The notes: a model not told the origin generated them from the letters alone. A stretch of 49,916 nt of DNA from Nitrospirota bacterium (GCA_021847795.1 JAJZPZ010000006.1:1-49916), one strand, 5' to 3'; numbered from the stretch's first letter, positions 17,868 to 27,473 are shown. Program-made: numbers and translations.

Positions 17868-19538
17868 TTAGAGTTCCATGATTATCGGCATGATCATCGG
17901 CCTCCGGTCCATGGTGTTCCTCAGGTACTTCTTGAGCGTGGAGCGAAGCTTTGCCTGTATAAGTGCGGAATCGGACAGCGCATCGTCCTGAAGGCCCGCC
18001 AGGGCGCCGACCATCAGTTCCCGGACCTCGTTAATGATGTCCGGCGATGCGTCCTCGAAGATAAAGCCCCTTGATATGATCTCCGGCCCCGATACAATCC
18101 TCTTGGTAAGCTTCTCTATGCCCACCAGGACGATGACGATCCCGTCATGTGCAAGCCTCCGCCTGTCCCTGAGCACGATGTCTTCCACCCCGCCCGAATC
18201 CTTGCCGTCGATAAATATCCTTCCGGCAGTCACCTTGCCGTTCTGGTTAATGCCGCCTTCCGTGATTTCGAGGACCGTGCCGTTTTCCAGAATGAATATA
18301 TTCTCTTTGCTCACTCCCGACTTTTCGGCAAGCTTTGTGTGGTACTTCAGGTGCCGGTATTCCCCGTGGATCGGCACGAAGTACTTGGGTTTCACCAGGT
18401 TGATCATCAATTTCAATTCTTCCTTGGAGGCATGCCCTGACACATGGATTTCAGAAACCTTTTCATATATCACGTCGGCGCCCCTGCGCATCAGGTGGTT
18501 GATGATTTTCCCGATCGAGCGCTCGTTGCCGGGGATCATTTTCGCGGAAAGGATGACCGTGTCTCCTTCTTTAACCTTTATATGTTTATGCTCATCCATG
18601 GCGATCCGGGACAGCACGCTCATAGGCTCTCCCTGGCTGCCGGTCGTTATGATCACCACCTCGCGGTCGAGCAGGTCTTTCAGGTCTTCCAGCCTGACCC
18701 AGGTGCTCTCGGGCATCTTCAGGTAGCCGAGATCCAGGGCAATCTGCGAATTGGCGACAACGCTCCTGCCGCACATGATCACATGCCTTCCATGCTGGAC
18801 GGCAACATCGATCGCCTGCTGTATCCTGTGGATGTTCGAGGCAAATGTGGAGATAATTATCCTCCCCTTTGCCTTTGAAAATATATCATCAAACGCCCTC
18901 CGCACCTCTTTTTCCGAAAAGGTGAAGCCGCCTTTTTCCGCATTGGTGCTGTCGGAGAGCATGAGCAGCGTGCCCTCTTCCCCGTATTCAGCGAATTTGC
19001 GGAAATCCATAAGCTCCCCGTCGACCGGCGTCGGGTCCAGTTTGAAATCACCTGTATGGATAATATTGCCGAGAGGGGTCCTGATCCCGAGGCCTACGCC
19101 GTCCACAATACTGTGCGTGACCCTGATGAATTCAACGGTAAAGCTCCCGAGGGTGACCACATCCCTCGGCTTGACGGAAATGAGGGGGATATCGAGCAGT
19201 TCATACTCCTTCAGTTTCTCCCTGACCAGCGCGAGGGTAAGCGGGGTCCCGTAGATGGGCACCCGGACCTCTCTGAGCAGGAACGGCAGGGCGCCTGTGT
19301 GGTCCTCGTGTCCATGGGTAAGGATAATGCCCCTCAGTTTGTCCTTGTTTTCCACGATATACGAGAAGTCCGGGATGACAAAGTCCACACCCAGCATGTC
19401 CTCTTCCGGAAACATCAAACCTGCATCAACGATGATCAGGTCTTCTCCTGAAGCAGATGAGCATTGGAATGCAGTCATATTAAGGCCGATCTCTTCAAGA
19501 CCGCCCAGGGGAATTACCAGGAGGGAATTATTATTCAT
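17868..19538 (-). CDS. rnj: Ribonuclease J
   Basis: RNase J is a 5'-to-3' exonuclease and endonuclease for mRNA decay and rRNA maturation. The 556-residue protein has the metallo-beta-lactamase core with ILTHGHEDHTGALPF near residues 73-87, the beta-CASP domain with FASNIHRIQQAIDVA and TTGSQGEPMSVLSRIA, and the late HVSGHAS motif. The C-terminal domain is complete. It starts 18 bases after the HD-GYP regulator gene in the same direction, so RNA decay and signalling genes are probably co-transcribed. Confidence 0.93.
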   Translation of the reverse strand: MNNNSLLVIPLGGLEEIGLNMTAFQCSSASGEDLIIVDAGLMFPEEDMLGVDFVIPDFSYIVENKDKLRGIILTHGHEDHTGALPFLLREVRVPIYGTPLTLALVREKLKEYELLDIPLISVKPRDVVTLGSFTVEFIRVTHSIVDGVGLGIRTPLGNIIHTGDFKLDPTPVDGELMDFRKFAEYGEEGTLLMLSDSTNAEKGGFTFSEKEVRRAFDDIFSKAKGRIIISTFASNIHRIQQAIDVAVQHGRHVIMCGRSVVANSQIALDLGYLKMPESTWVRLEDLKDLLDREVVIITTGSQGEPMSVLSRIAMDEHKHIKVKEGDTVILSAKMIPGNERSIGKIINHLMRRGADVIYEKVSEIHVSGHASKEELKLMINLVKPKYFVPIHGEYRHLKYHTKLAEKSGVSKENIFILENGTVLEITEGGINQNGKVTAGRIFIDGKDSGGVEDIVLRDRRRLAHDGIVIVLVGIEKLTKRIVSGPEIISRGFIFEDASPDIINEVRELMVGALAGLQDDALSDSALIQAKLRSTLKKYLRNTMDRRPMIMPIIMEL

Positions 19539-19556
19539 TTCAGCAGGGTTCGCCTT

Positions 19557-20675
19557 TTATCTCCACCGTTCTATCAACTGCTCGATGCTGATGTCCCCGT
19601 CGATAATCTGGAGGATCATCGGCTTGGTTGTAGGCGCATCGGTTTTGGATTGCCGGATCTCGATCACCTTTTCCTGCACACTGAAGAAAGCATCCACTGC
19701 TTCGGGATCAAACTGCTTCTCACGGTGCTCTTTAATATAACTCAAAGCCTGCTCGATAGGCCATGCCGCCTTGTACACCCTTTCGGAGGTTATCGCGTCG
19801 AAAACATCAGCAACAGCGACGATCCTCCCGGACATCGGGATATCCTTTCCCTTCAGCCCCAGCGGATAGCCATTGCCGTCCCACCGTTCGTGGTGGGTAA
19901 TCGCGATCTCCCTGGCAAGCTCAAGAAGCGGCAGCGTCGTTCCGCCCAGGATCTTGCCGCCGATGACCGTATGGAGCTGTATTATCTTGAACTCGTCCGC
20001 CGTCAATTTGCCGGGTTTGAGCAGGACGCCGTCAGGGATGCCGATCTTGCCGACATCGTGCATCGGCGATGCGTACTTCATCATCATCCGCTGCTCCCGG
20101 TTCAACCCCATCTCTTCCGTCATAAGCTTGATGTAATCCGCTATGCGTTCGATATGCCTTCCGGTTTCGTCATCCCTGAATTCAGCGGCCTTGCCCAGCC
20201 TGATGATGACCTCCACCTGGGTGTGCTCGAGCATCTGGAGCTTTTCCAGCAGGTTCGATTCCATGACATCCAGGGAGGTGTTGAGAAACTCATCACGCTC
20301 TTTCAGCTTGAGCATGTTGCCTACCCTGGCCTTGAGTTCTTCAACAAAGAAGGGTTTCGTTACATAATCATCCGCTCCCATGGACAGGGCCTTGACAATG
20401 CTCTGCTTGTCCGTAAGCGCGGAAAGGACAATCACAGGGAAGTAATTTTTCTCCCTTACGTCTTTCAGACTCTCAAGGACATCAAAGCCGTCCATTATCG
20501 GCATCATAAGATCGAGGATCAGCAGGTCAGGCATCCCGTTTTTTGAAATGGATTCGATAAGTTCCTTTCCATTCTCAGCCTTTCTGATGACCATGTTCGG
20601 GTCATTTCTGAAAACAGACTCTACGAGTTCGATATTGATGGGAACATCATCAGCTACGTATACGGTCCTTTGCAT
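19557..20675 (-). CDS. Response regulator with HD-GYP output domain
   Basis: The 372-residue protein joins a receiver domain (about residues 3-120; YVADDVPIN, LLILDLMMPIMDG, VTKPFF) to an HD-GYP phosphodiesterase domain (about 155-365). Metal and signature residues are intact: HDVGKIGIPD, ITHHERWDGNGYPLGL and RIVAVADVFDAITS. HD-GYP proteins hydrolyse c-di-GMP, linearising it to pGpG or GMP. A short coiled coil connects the domains. The start is supported by a GGGGAGAGGG site. It is the first gene of the minus-strand cluster; no kinase lies directly beside it, though the GAF kinase is two genes away. Confidence 0.92.
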   Translation of the reverse strand: MQRTVYVADDVPINIELVESVFRNDPNMVIRKAENGKELIESISKNGMPDLLILDLMMPIMDGFDVLESLKDVREKNYFPVIVLSALTDKQSIVKALSMGADDYVTKPFFVEELKARVGNMLKLKERDEFLNTSLDVMESNLLEKLQMLEHTQVEVIIRLGKAAEFRDDETGRHIERIADYIKLMTEEMGLNREQRMMMKYASPMHDVGKIGIPDGVLLKPGKLTADEFKIIQLHTVIGGKILGGTTLPLLELAREIAITHHERWDGNGYPLGLKGKDIPMSGRIVAVADVFDAITSERVYKAAWPIEQALSYIKEHREKQFDPEAVDAFFSVQEKVIEIRQSKTDAPTTKPMILQIIDGDISIEQLIERWR

Positions 20676-20709
20676 TACCCTCTCCCCAAAAAATTTTGCA
20701 GATACTCAG

Positions 20710-20925
20710 CTATCCACGGCACGCCACAGCGCTACTCCCCTCAGCAGAAAGCCTAAGGATTCCAACAACTTCAGCAATCACCGGCATCATATTCCCGTGG
20801 TCGCCGGTACGCATTATAACATCTATACCCCTAGAATGTAACTCCTTTATTGCGCCACGGAACCACCCCGGGAATGCCCCCTGTTTGCCGTAATACATTT
20901 CAACAGCGGAAGGAGCAGGCGGCAC
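20710..20925 (-). pseudogene. Possible P-type ATPase phosphorylation-domain remnant
   Basis: The short frame contains GAIKELHSRGIDVIMRTGDH and then IAEVVGIL, which resembles the P domain of cation-pumping P-type ATPases (AI..L...GI.VIM.TGDH....IA..VGI). No start, DKTGT site or membrane segment is attached, so it is at most a remnant. The frame closes shortly after this block. The rest of the 497-base gap before the AlbA_2 gene (20926-21172) is AT-rich and shows no gene I can support. The call rests on one motif and may be wrong. Confidence 0.35.
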
Positions 20926-21172
20926 AGGCAGTGCCCGTTACCGGCAGGTCAATCTTGCAAGCCATTATTTATTTTAGTAAAGAGAGGGTTTAAAATGCAA
21001 AAAACGGCGAGGGCCATTGCAAAGCCCCTATTTACCTTCAGGGCTGAAATATAATAGTTGTTTAGTATAAAATGTGTCTTATTATTAATACGTTTTGGCA
21101 GTGGAAATAAAACGTGCCGGAATTGAACGAAGATAAAGACAGAGGCGCACAAAAGAAAAGGTCATTGTTTTA

Positions 21173-22537
21173 ATGATTGATGCAAACAAAATAAACATTT
21201 TCATTAAAGAGGGCGAAGGTCTTACCATTGAATTCAAGGAGCATTTTACCCCGCGAATTGATGAAGACATGGTCGCATTTGCAAATACTAAAGGAGGGGC
21301 CATTCTTCTGGGAGTCAGGGATGACCGGACTGTAAGCGGAGAAAAACTGACGAATGATCTTAAAGCCCGCATCAATTCTGTTGCAAGAAACTGCAATCCG
21401 CCGGTCCAGGTAAAGATAAAGCAATTACATAACATTATAGCCATAGAAGTGCCGGGTGGCGAGGAAAAGCCCTATAGTTGCAGTTCAGGATATTTCAGAA
21501 GACTTGACGGCACAACACAGAAGATGACCAACCATGAGCTGCGGATAATGTTCCAGGAACATGGGACAGCTCCATTTGAAGAAAAGATCAATAAGGATGT
21601 TTCATGGAAGAATATATCAAAGGAAAAGATACGAAAGTTCCTCAAAGAAGCGGGGATAAGCATCGGGAAGGTAGCTCCGCGGGACATTCTGACAAGTCTA
21701 AGCATAGCCCTGGACGACAAAATTACAAATGCAGCCGTGCTTTTCTTCGCTGAAAATCCACGCAAGTTTATTCTTCAATCGCAAATGACCCTGATTGCCT
21801 TCAAGGGGAAAAGCCGTGTACATATATATGACAGGCAGGATGTACAGGACGATCTTCTTACCCAGTTCAATGCCGCCGTGCTCTTCCTGATGAGACATTT
21901 AAACCGCCGCAGCGAGATAAAGGGTGTGAATCGCAAGGACAGCTATGAGATCCCCTTTGAAGCATTGCGTGAGGCGATCGCCAACGCGATAATCCACCGT
22001 GATTACAGTATCCGGGGCACGAGCCTCATGGTCGAGGTGTACGATGATAGAGTTGAAATAATCAACCCCGGCGTATTCCCCGGAGAGCGGAAGAAGGACT
22101 TCGGCAAAATATCCGTAAGAAGAAACGAACGCATCGCCGATCTCTTTTTCCGTATGGACAAAGCAGAGCGGGCAGGAACAGGAATAAGGAGAATGAAGGA
22201 AGCAATGGCTGCAGCAGAACTGCCTGCGCCCCGCATCCTTCAGACAGGGTTTTATACCATTGCATTTAAACGGCCCTTGGTGACAGGAACAGAAGCAATG
22301 GAAGAGAGGTTGGGTGAAAAGTTGGGTGAAAAGTTGGGTGAAAAGTTGGGTGAAAATGAAATAATGATTTTAGAAATTATAAACCAAAATAAATTTGTTA
22401 CGATACCGGAGCTTTCAAAATCGCTGAAGGTAAGCACCACTGCCGTAGAAAACAATATCGCAAAACTGAAGCAAAGGCATCTATTGAAACGCATCGGTCC
22501 CGCTAAAGGCGGGCACTGGGAGATCATAAATGACTGA
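21173..22537 (+). CDS. AlbA_2 (Schlafen-type) ATP-binding regulator with C-terminal winged helix
   Basis: The 454-residue protein has an N-terminal AlbA_2 domain (about residues 12-125; LTIEFKEHF, FANTKGGAILLGV), a central HATPase_c_4-type region (about 260-365; EALREAIANAIIHRDYS, ERAGTGIRRMKEAM), a tandem LGEK repeat (about 380-395) and a winged helix (about 400-450; FVTIPELSKSLKVSTTAVEN). Such proteins are often described as transcriptional regulators or defence-associated ATP-binding proteins. It ends 48 bases before the mod gene, so it may regulate or belong to the restriction locus. The start has only a weak AAAGG site. Base composition here is more AT-rich than on both sides. Confidence 0.8.
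   Translation: MIDANKINIFIKEGEGLTIEFKEHFTPRIDEDMVAFANTKGGAILLGVRDDRTVSGEKLTNDLKARINSVARNCNPPVQVKIKQLHNIIAIEVPGGEEKPYSCSSGYFRRLDGTTQKMTNHELRIMFQEHGTAPFEEKINKDVSWKNISKEKIRKFLKEAGISIGKVAPRDILTSLSIALDDKITNAAVLFFAENPRKFILQSQMTLIAFKGKSRVHIYDRQDVQDDLLTQFNAAVLFLMRHLNRRSEIKGVNRKDSYEIPFEALREAIANAIIHRDYSIRGTSLMVEVYDDRVEIINPGVFPGERKKDFGKISVRRNERIADLFFRMDKAERAGTGIRRMKEAMAAAELPAPRILQTGFYTIAFKRPLVTGTEAMEERLGEKLGEKLGEKLGENEIMILEIINQNKFVTIPELSKSLKVSTTAVENNIAKLKQRHLLKRIGPAKGGHWEIIND
22309..22356 (+). repeat. Four perfect copies of a 12-base tandem repeat
   Basis: The unit GTTGGGTGAAAA is repeated four times without a mismatch inside the AlbA_2 gene, encoding LGEK units between the ATPase region and the winged helix. 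Because the unit is four codons, gain or loss changes linker length and not frame. Confidence 0.95.
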
Positions 22538-22585
22538 ATTTCAGCAGATTACTACGGCAGCACCTTTGCAAAATAAAGGAGAGGA

Positions 22586-24094
22586 ATGCCGACTTTAACA
22601 TGGCTGACACGCGAAGCTGATATCAGGCTTGCTCAGAAGGCACCCTATCGTCTATTGGAATCCGTGCCTGAATTGTCATATGGCGAACAGCAGACGGAAA
22701 ACATGCTGATTCAGGGGGACAACCTCGATGCTCTCAAAGCCCTGCTCCCTTATTATGCCGGAAGAGTAAAATGCATCTATATCGACCCTCCGTATAACAC
22801 CAAGAGCGCTTTTGAGCATTACGACGATAATCTCGAACATTCCCAATGGCTTTCCCTGATCTATCCTCGTCTTGAGCTTTTGAGGGAGTTTTTATCAGAA
22901 GACGGCAGCATCTGGGTATCGATAGATGACAATGAAGGACACTATCTCAAAGTTATTATGGATGAAATATTTGGGAGAAAAAATTTTGTTGCCAATGCGT
23001 TATGGCAGAAGCGCACTTCTCCTGACGCAAGATTGGGACTTGGAGCGGCCCATGACCATATTCTTGTTTACGGAAAGAGTCCTGACATGATGAAGATGAA
23101 TAAGCTTTCATTAACGGAAGCACAGGCAGCTAACTATAAAAATCCCGATAATGATTCAAGAGGGGCATGGGTTTCGACTGATTTCACCGCACAGGGGTGG
23201 CGTCCAAATCAAATGTATAAGATCATTGCACCATCGGGCACAAAATATGAGCCGCCCGGAGGTAGGTGTTGGGCTAATATAGAATCGGAGTTCCATCGAC
23301 TTAATAGTGACGGGAGAATCTGGTTCGGCAAACATGGCAAGGCGCGACCGCGAGTAAAGAGTTTTCTCTCCGAAGCTCAAGGGGTAAGTGCTTGGACATG
23401 GTGGCCCAACACTGAAGTAGGGCATAACCAAGAATCAAAAAAGGAAATCAACAGCCTATTTGGTACCGATGAAGCGTTTGACACACCAAAACCCGAGCGT
23501 CTGATAAAACGTATCTTCGGGATCGCCACCAACCCTGGCGACCTCGTTCTCGACTCCTTCCTCGGCTCCGGCACAACATGCGCAGTTGCTCATAAGATGG
23601 GGCGCAAATACATCGGCATTGAAATGGGCGAACATGCCGTTACGCATTGCGTGCCTCGTTTGAAGAAGGTTATTGACGGCGAACAGGGCGGCATTTCAAA
23701 AGCAGTCAACTGGCAGGGCGGCGGAGGGTTCCGCTTTTATCGATTGGGCGACGCTGTTTTCGATGAAACCGGGAAGATCAATTCAAGCATACGATTCTCC
23801 ACTCTTGCTGCGCACATATGGTTTTGCGAGGCAAAGGCTCCTCTCGGAAGACAAGCCGACTCTCCTTTACTGGGAGTTCATAACGAAACAGCTTATTATC
23901 TCCTTTTCAACGGGATTCTCGGTGATAAGCGACCGGCCGGGGGAAATGTCCTGACAAGCAGGGTCTTGAAAGACCTGCCGCCCTTTGAGGGGCCGAAAGT
24001 TATTTATGGCGAAACAACGCGGCTGGGTGCCGAGCGCCTGCGCTTTGAAGGCATTACATTCAAACAGATTCCCTATGACATAAAGGCACGGTGA
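22586..24094 (+). CDS. mod: Type III restriction-modification DNA methyltransferase (Mod)
   Basis: The 502-residue protein is a DNA adenine-type methyltransferase that supplies both modification and target recognition to a type III system. The catalytic motif DPPYNT is at residues 67-72, and the S-adenosylmethionine motif LDSFLGSGTT comes later, near residue 320, the order of the beta class. The region between them is probably the target-recognition domain and gives the unknown specificity. It is shorter than many Mod proteins (600 or more residues). GGAGAGG lies 5 bases before the ATG. The res gene overlaps its stop codon. No simple repeat for phase variation is seen in the gene. Confidence 0.9.
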   Translation: MPTLTWLTREADIRLAQKAPYRLLESVPELSYGEQQTENMLIQGDNLDALKALLPYYAGRVKCIYIDPPYNTKSAFEHYDDNLEHSQWLSLIYPRLELLREFLSEDGSIWVSIDDNEGHYLKVIMDEIFGRKNFVANALWQKRTSPDARLGLGAAHDHILVYGKSPDMMKMNKLSLTEAQAANYKNPDNDSRGAWVSTDFTAQGWRPNQMYKIIAPSGTKYEPPGGRCWANIESEFHRLNSDGRIWFGKHGKARPRVKSFLSEAQGVSAWTWWPNTEVGHNQESKKEINSLFGTDEAFDTPKPERLIKRIFGIATNPGDLVLDSFLGSGTTCAVAHKMGRKYIGIEMGEHAVTHCVPRLKKVIDGEQGGISKAVNWQGGGGFRFYRLGDAVFDETGKINSSIRFSTLAAHIWFCEAKAPLGRQADSPLLGVHNETAYYLLFNGILGDKRPAGGNVLTSRVLKDLPPFEGPKVIYGETTRLGAERLRFEGITFKQIPYDIKAR

Positions 24095-26748
24095 CCATGG
24101 ACTTTGAGCTGAAGGATTACCAGAAGACATCGCTGAAGGTTTTACGAAAATTCCTTGAAGAAGCGCGTATTGTCGGACCGGAGCAGGCTTTCAATGATAC
24201 CCTGAAGGAAAGAGAACCTGATAGTATCCATCCTCGATACCGCAAGGTAGAGGGACTTGAAGGAGTCCCTTACGTCTGTTTAAGACTTCCAACAGGCGGC
24301 GGCAAAACCGTTCTTGCCGCATATAGCATTGAGGTAGCAGCCCGAAGCTATCTTGAACAAGATTATCCTGTGGTCCTCTGGCTCGTGCCTTCAAATACCA
24401 TCAGGGAGCAGACCCTGGAGGTATTGAAAAGGCCTTCTCATCCCTGCCGGGAAGCGATTAATGATGCGTTTGAAGGAAGAGTGGCTGTATTTGATATCTC
24501 CGAGATAGAGCAGATTCGGCCTAAGGATATAACTGAAAAGGTTTGCCTAATCGTCGGAACTCTGGCTACGCTTAGGATGAAGAGCACCGAGGGACGAAAA
24601 ATATATGCTCATAATGAAAACTTTGAAGCGCATTTCTCGCGTGTCTCTCAAACCAGGCCCGGTCTTGAACGCATAGAGAAAGGTCCCGATGCCGGTAAGA
24701 TAAAATTCTCTTTTGCGAATCTTTTGCATATTCGCCAGCCCCTTATCATTATGGATGAGGCCCACAACGCCCGAACCTCTTTGACCTTTGAAGTGTTGCA
24801 GCGCGTTCGTCCGGCCTGCATCATTGAGTATACTGCAACTCCCGATACCGGCAAGGCAAGCGCCAGCAATGTGTTATTCCGCGTTTCCGCCTCCGAGTTG
24901 AAGGCTGAGGATATGATCAAGCTTCCAATAATGCTTACTGAACACAATAATTGGCAGGAGGCGCTTCGCGATACCATATTGACCCGCAAGAAGCTTGAAC
25001 TGAAAGCAAAAGAAGACAAAGCTTATATCCGGCCTATTGCACTGATACAGGCCGAGAGCAAAGATAAAGAAGTAACCGTGGAAGTGCTGAGGCAGCACTT
25101 GATTGAAAATGAAAAGATAGATACTGAAAAAATCGCTATTGCAACAGGAAACCAGCGTGACCTTGACGGGATTGACCTTTTTGATCCTAAATGCAAAATA
25201 GAATATGTAATCACCATGGAGGCCCTTAAGGAAGGTTGGGACTGTTCTTTTGCATATGTCTTCTGTTCAGTGGCGAATATTCACTCCAGTAAAGATGTAG
25301 AGCAATTGCTTGGAAGGGTGCTGAGGATGCCCTATGCAAAAAAACGCTTGCATGATGAACTGAACCGGGCATATGCACACATATCGTCCCCTGATTTTGC
25401 CCAGGCAGCAAGTCAATTGCATGATCGTCTTGTGTCCATGGGTTTTGAAGAAGAGGAGATAGACGCATACGTCCAACACGCACAACCTGCTCTCATTGAA
25501 GAAGACGATGGCCCCTTACTCTCTTACAAGCCCCCCGTCCCCTTGATCTTGACAGTTCAGGAAGAACCGGACCTTACCTACATGACCTCAGAAGAAAAAG
25601 CCCGGATCGATGTGACAAGAGATGAAACCGGCCAGGTGCAAGTTTCAGTTAAGGGGGCTATTAGTGATGAAATGGCTGAAAAACTCATCAATGCAATTCC
25701 GGCGACGCAGCTTGAAAATGTCAAAAAACTGGTACATGTTTACCGCACCGCTCAAAAACGCAATCTGACTCCAGCCGAGAAAGGAGAAACGTTTACTGTT
25801 CCCAGACTCTGCGTATGGATTCAAGGCGAATTGGAACTTGTCGAAAAAGAGCTGTTTCTCGATGCAAAAGGATGGAATATTCTTGACTATCCTGCTGAAC
25901 TTTCAGATGCTGAATTCTCGATCAATGAAGCTGCACGAACTTTCGAAGTGGATGTCCAGGGCAAACGGGTGGTTTACGGGCTTGTTGATGATTCGCGGCA
26001 ATTGGATTTAAGCGATGTTCCTACTGCATTAACAGCCTTAGACCTGTCCCGCTTACTCGATAAGCAGGTGCGCCAGCAGTTTGTGCGACAAGAAACAATG
26101 TTGGAGTTCCTGCGGCGTACAATTGCTTATTTAATGGACAAGAGAAAATTTGAACTTGCTGCTTTGGTAAGGAGCCAGTATCCACTGGCAAAAGTACTTG
26201 CCGGAAAAATCAGGGCTTATTATCAGCAAGCACATGAAAAAGGCTATCAGGCAACTCTTTTCAGTTCTGCGGCAGCAGTTGAAACAAGTTATCATTTCCC
26301 GGTTATTTTCACTTTGGACAATTATTGCGCCAATTCTTACTATAAACAGGCTCCTTACAAGTTTCGCAAACACTTCCATCCTCTCATCGGTGAGCTTGAG
26401 TCAGCAGGAGAAGAATTCGAATGCGCAAAAATATTGGACAGCATCCCACAGGTAAAGCATTGGATCAGAAACATTCCCAAATCAAAATATTCCTTCGGTC
26501 TTCCTACATCAACAGATATGTTTTATCCTGATTTTGTCGCAGAGTTATCGGACGGACGTATTTTTGTAGTTGAGTATAAAGGCAAACAATACATATCCAA
26601 TGATGATTCTAAAGAAAAGCTTAATCTGGGCCAATTATGGGAAGATAAGAGCAGCGGCAAAGGGCTTTTCCTGATGGCGGAAAAGAAAGATGCTTTGGGT
26701 AGAAATGTTCATAAACAGTTGATGGACAAGATTGAAACTACTGGGTGA
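24091..26748 (+). CDS. res: Type III restriction enzyme, Res subunit
   Basis: The 885-residue protein is an SF2 helicase-nuclease that cleaves DNA after ATP-driven communication between two unmodified sites. Walker A PTGGGKT is at residues 67-73, the DEAH box in IIMDEAHNARTS near residue 222, and the helicase motif VI region in QLLGRVLRMPYA near residue 410. The C-terminal nuclease has YPDFVAEL followed by VVEYKG (residues about 812-831), a PD-(D/E)XK arrangement. The frame can start at GTG 24091, overlapping the mod stop (GTGA), or at ATG 24097 with AAAGG in front. The gene appears intact, so the system is probably active. Confidence 0.92.
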   Translation: MTMDFELKDYQKTSLKVLRKFLEEARIVGPEQAFNDTLKEREPDSIHPRYRKVEGLEGVPYVCLRLPTGGGKTVLAAYSIEVAARSYLEQDYPVVLWLVPSNTIREQTLEVLKRPSHPCREAINDAFEGRVAVFDISEIEQIRPKDITEKVCLIVGTLATLRMKSTEGRKIYAHNENFEAHFSRVSQTRPGLERIEKGPDAGKIKFSFANLLHIRQPLIIMDEAHNARTSLTFEVLQRVRPACIIEYTATPDTGKASASNVLFRVSASELKAEDMIKLPIMLTEHNNWQEALRDTILTRKKLELKAKEDKAYIRPIALIQAESKDKEVTVEVLRQHLIENEKIDTEKIAIATGNQRDLDGIDLFDPKCKIEYVITMEALKEGWDCSFAYVFCSVANIHSSKDVEQLLGRVLRMPYAKKRLHDELNRAYAHISSPDFAQAASQLHDRLVSMGFEEEEIDAYVQHAQPALIEEDDGPLLSYKPPVPLILTVQEEPDLTYMTSEEKARIDVTRDETGQVQVSVKGAISDEMAEKLINAIPATQLENVKKLVHVYRTAQKRNLTPAEKGETFTVPRLCVWIQGELELVEKELFLDAKGWNILDYPAELSDAEFSINEAARTFEVDVQGKRVVYGLVDDSRQLDLSDVPTALTALDLSRLLDKQVRQQFVRQETMLEFLRRTIAYLMDKRKFELAALVRSQYPLAKVLAGKIRAYYQQAHEKGYQATLFSSAAAVETSYHFPVIFTLDNYCANSYYKQAPYKFRKHFHPLIGELESAGEEFECAKILDSIPQVKHWIRNIPKSKYSFGLPTSTDMFYPDFVAELSDGRIFVVEYKGKQYISNDDSKEKLNLGQLWEDKSSGKGLFLMAEKKDALGRNVHKQLMDKIETTG

Positions 26749-26930
26749 AAAAACTGGAACTTTTTACCAGCGATTATCACTAAGTCTTCTAAAGCAATAA
26801 AATCGCGCACAGCATAAAAACCGTCCGTGACCAAACACAATAAAGGGGACGGGTACATTAAAGTAGTCGCCTGGAAAGCAAAATACCGTTCCACACATAA
26901 ACCCGGGCCACAAGCCATACGGGCTTTTAT
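26749..26930. other. Non-coding stretch between res and the fluoride locus
   Basis: No gene is supported here. A weak plus-strand hairpin AAGCC/GGCTT followed by TTTTATTT near 26911-26930 could end res transcription. The short sequence AAAGGGGACGGGTACATTAAAG resembles ends of palindromes linked to IS200-like elements, but no transposase is present. Confidence 0.3.
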
Positions 26931-26958
26931 TTGACTTGCAGCCGTCCTTTCTGATACT
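26931..26958 (+). promoter_or_regulatory. Promoter of the fluoride locus
   Basis: TTGACT (26931-26936) and GATACT (26953-26958) are 16 bases apart. Transcription would start near 26965, a few bases before the riboswitch at 26975, which is the expected spacing for a riboswitch-led transcript. Confidence 0.6.
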
Positions 26959-26974
26959 TTATTGATAAATACGG

Positions 26975-27051
26975 GGCGATGGAGTTCGCCGTTAACCGTC
27001 CGGTTCGGACTGATGACTCCTACTCTTAACAGTAAAGGGTAGGAGTTTTTT
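26975..27051 (+). promoter_or_regulatory. Fluoride riboswitch (crcB motif) with terminator, copy 1
   Basis: The aptamer begins GGCGATGGAGTTCGCC (a closed stem-loop), continues GTTAACC, a GTCC/GGAC stem and CTGATGACTCCT, which is the conserved fluoride (crcB) RNA pattern. It is followed by an intrinsic terminator: ACTCCTAC (27016-27023) pairs with GTAGGAGT (27039-27046) and runs into TTTTTT. The ACTCCT segment is shared between aptamer and terminator, so fluoride binding should prevent termination and switch on crcB, 45 bases downstream. Confidence 0.93.
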
Positions 27052-27095
27052 AATGTCCGCAATAGCGCAATAAGTAAGCCATGGAGATGTTGTAA

Positions 27096-27473
27096 ATGAT
27101 CAAAAACTACTTGATAATAGGAGCAGGCGGGTTTATCGGCGCAATCACCCGGTATGGAATGGGGGTATGGATAGGAGAGAAATGGGGGAGGACCTTTCCC
27201 CTCGGCACTCTCATTATCAACGTGAGCGGCAGCTTTTTCATCGGGCTCCTGATGACCCTGTTTACCGAGAGGTTCATGGTCAACCCTTATTGGAGACTCT
27301 TGCTCGTTGTCGGCTTTCTCGGGGCTTACACCACCTTTTCTACTTTTGAATACGAGACGGGCAAGCTCTTTAAAGACAGTGAATTTGTGCTTGCATCGTT
27401 TAATGTGATACTCAGTGTTCTTTTGGGATTTGTTGCATTAAAAACCGGGGAAATGCTCGCAAAAATATTATAG
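27096..27473 (+). CDS. crcB: Fluoride efflux channel CrcB/FluC
   Basis: FluC exports fluoride through dual-topology dimers in the inner membrane. The 125-residue length and four hydrophobic segments are normal. The family blocks GGFIGAITRYG, LIINVSGSFFIG (with the pore Asn) and FLGAYTTFSTFEYE (with the phenylalanine box and the sodium-site region) are present. It is a single gene, so the protein should work as a homodimer. It is expressed from the promoter at 26931 through fluoride riboswitch 1. The DUF190 gene follows after 9 bases. Confidence 0.96.
   Translation: MIKNYLIIGAGGFIGAITRYGMGVWIGEKWGRTFPLGTLIINVSGSFFIGLLMTLFTERFMVNPYWRLLLVVGFLGAYTTFSTFEYETGKLFKDSEFVLASFNVILSVLLGFVALKTGEMLAKIL

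Noticed and set aside
20995-21054. Short frame MQKTARAIAKPLFTFRAEI with GAGAGGG in front
   Set aside because: Nineteen residues with no recognisable role; such frames occur by chance in AT-rich gaps.
22586-24094. Phase-variable mod gene
   Set aside because: No homopolymer or short tandem repeat that would shift the frame is visible in mod; the only perfect tandem repeat is in the upstream gene and keeps frame.
26709-27062. Minus-strand frame across the res end and the fluoride riboswitch
   Set aside because: It runs antisense through the promoter and riboswitch and matches nothing recognisable.
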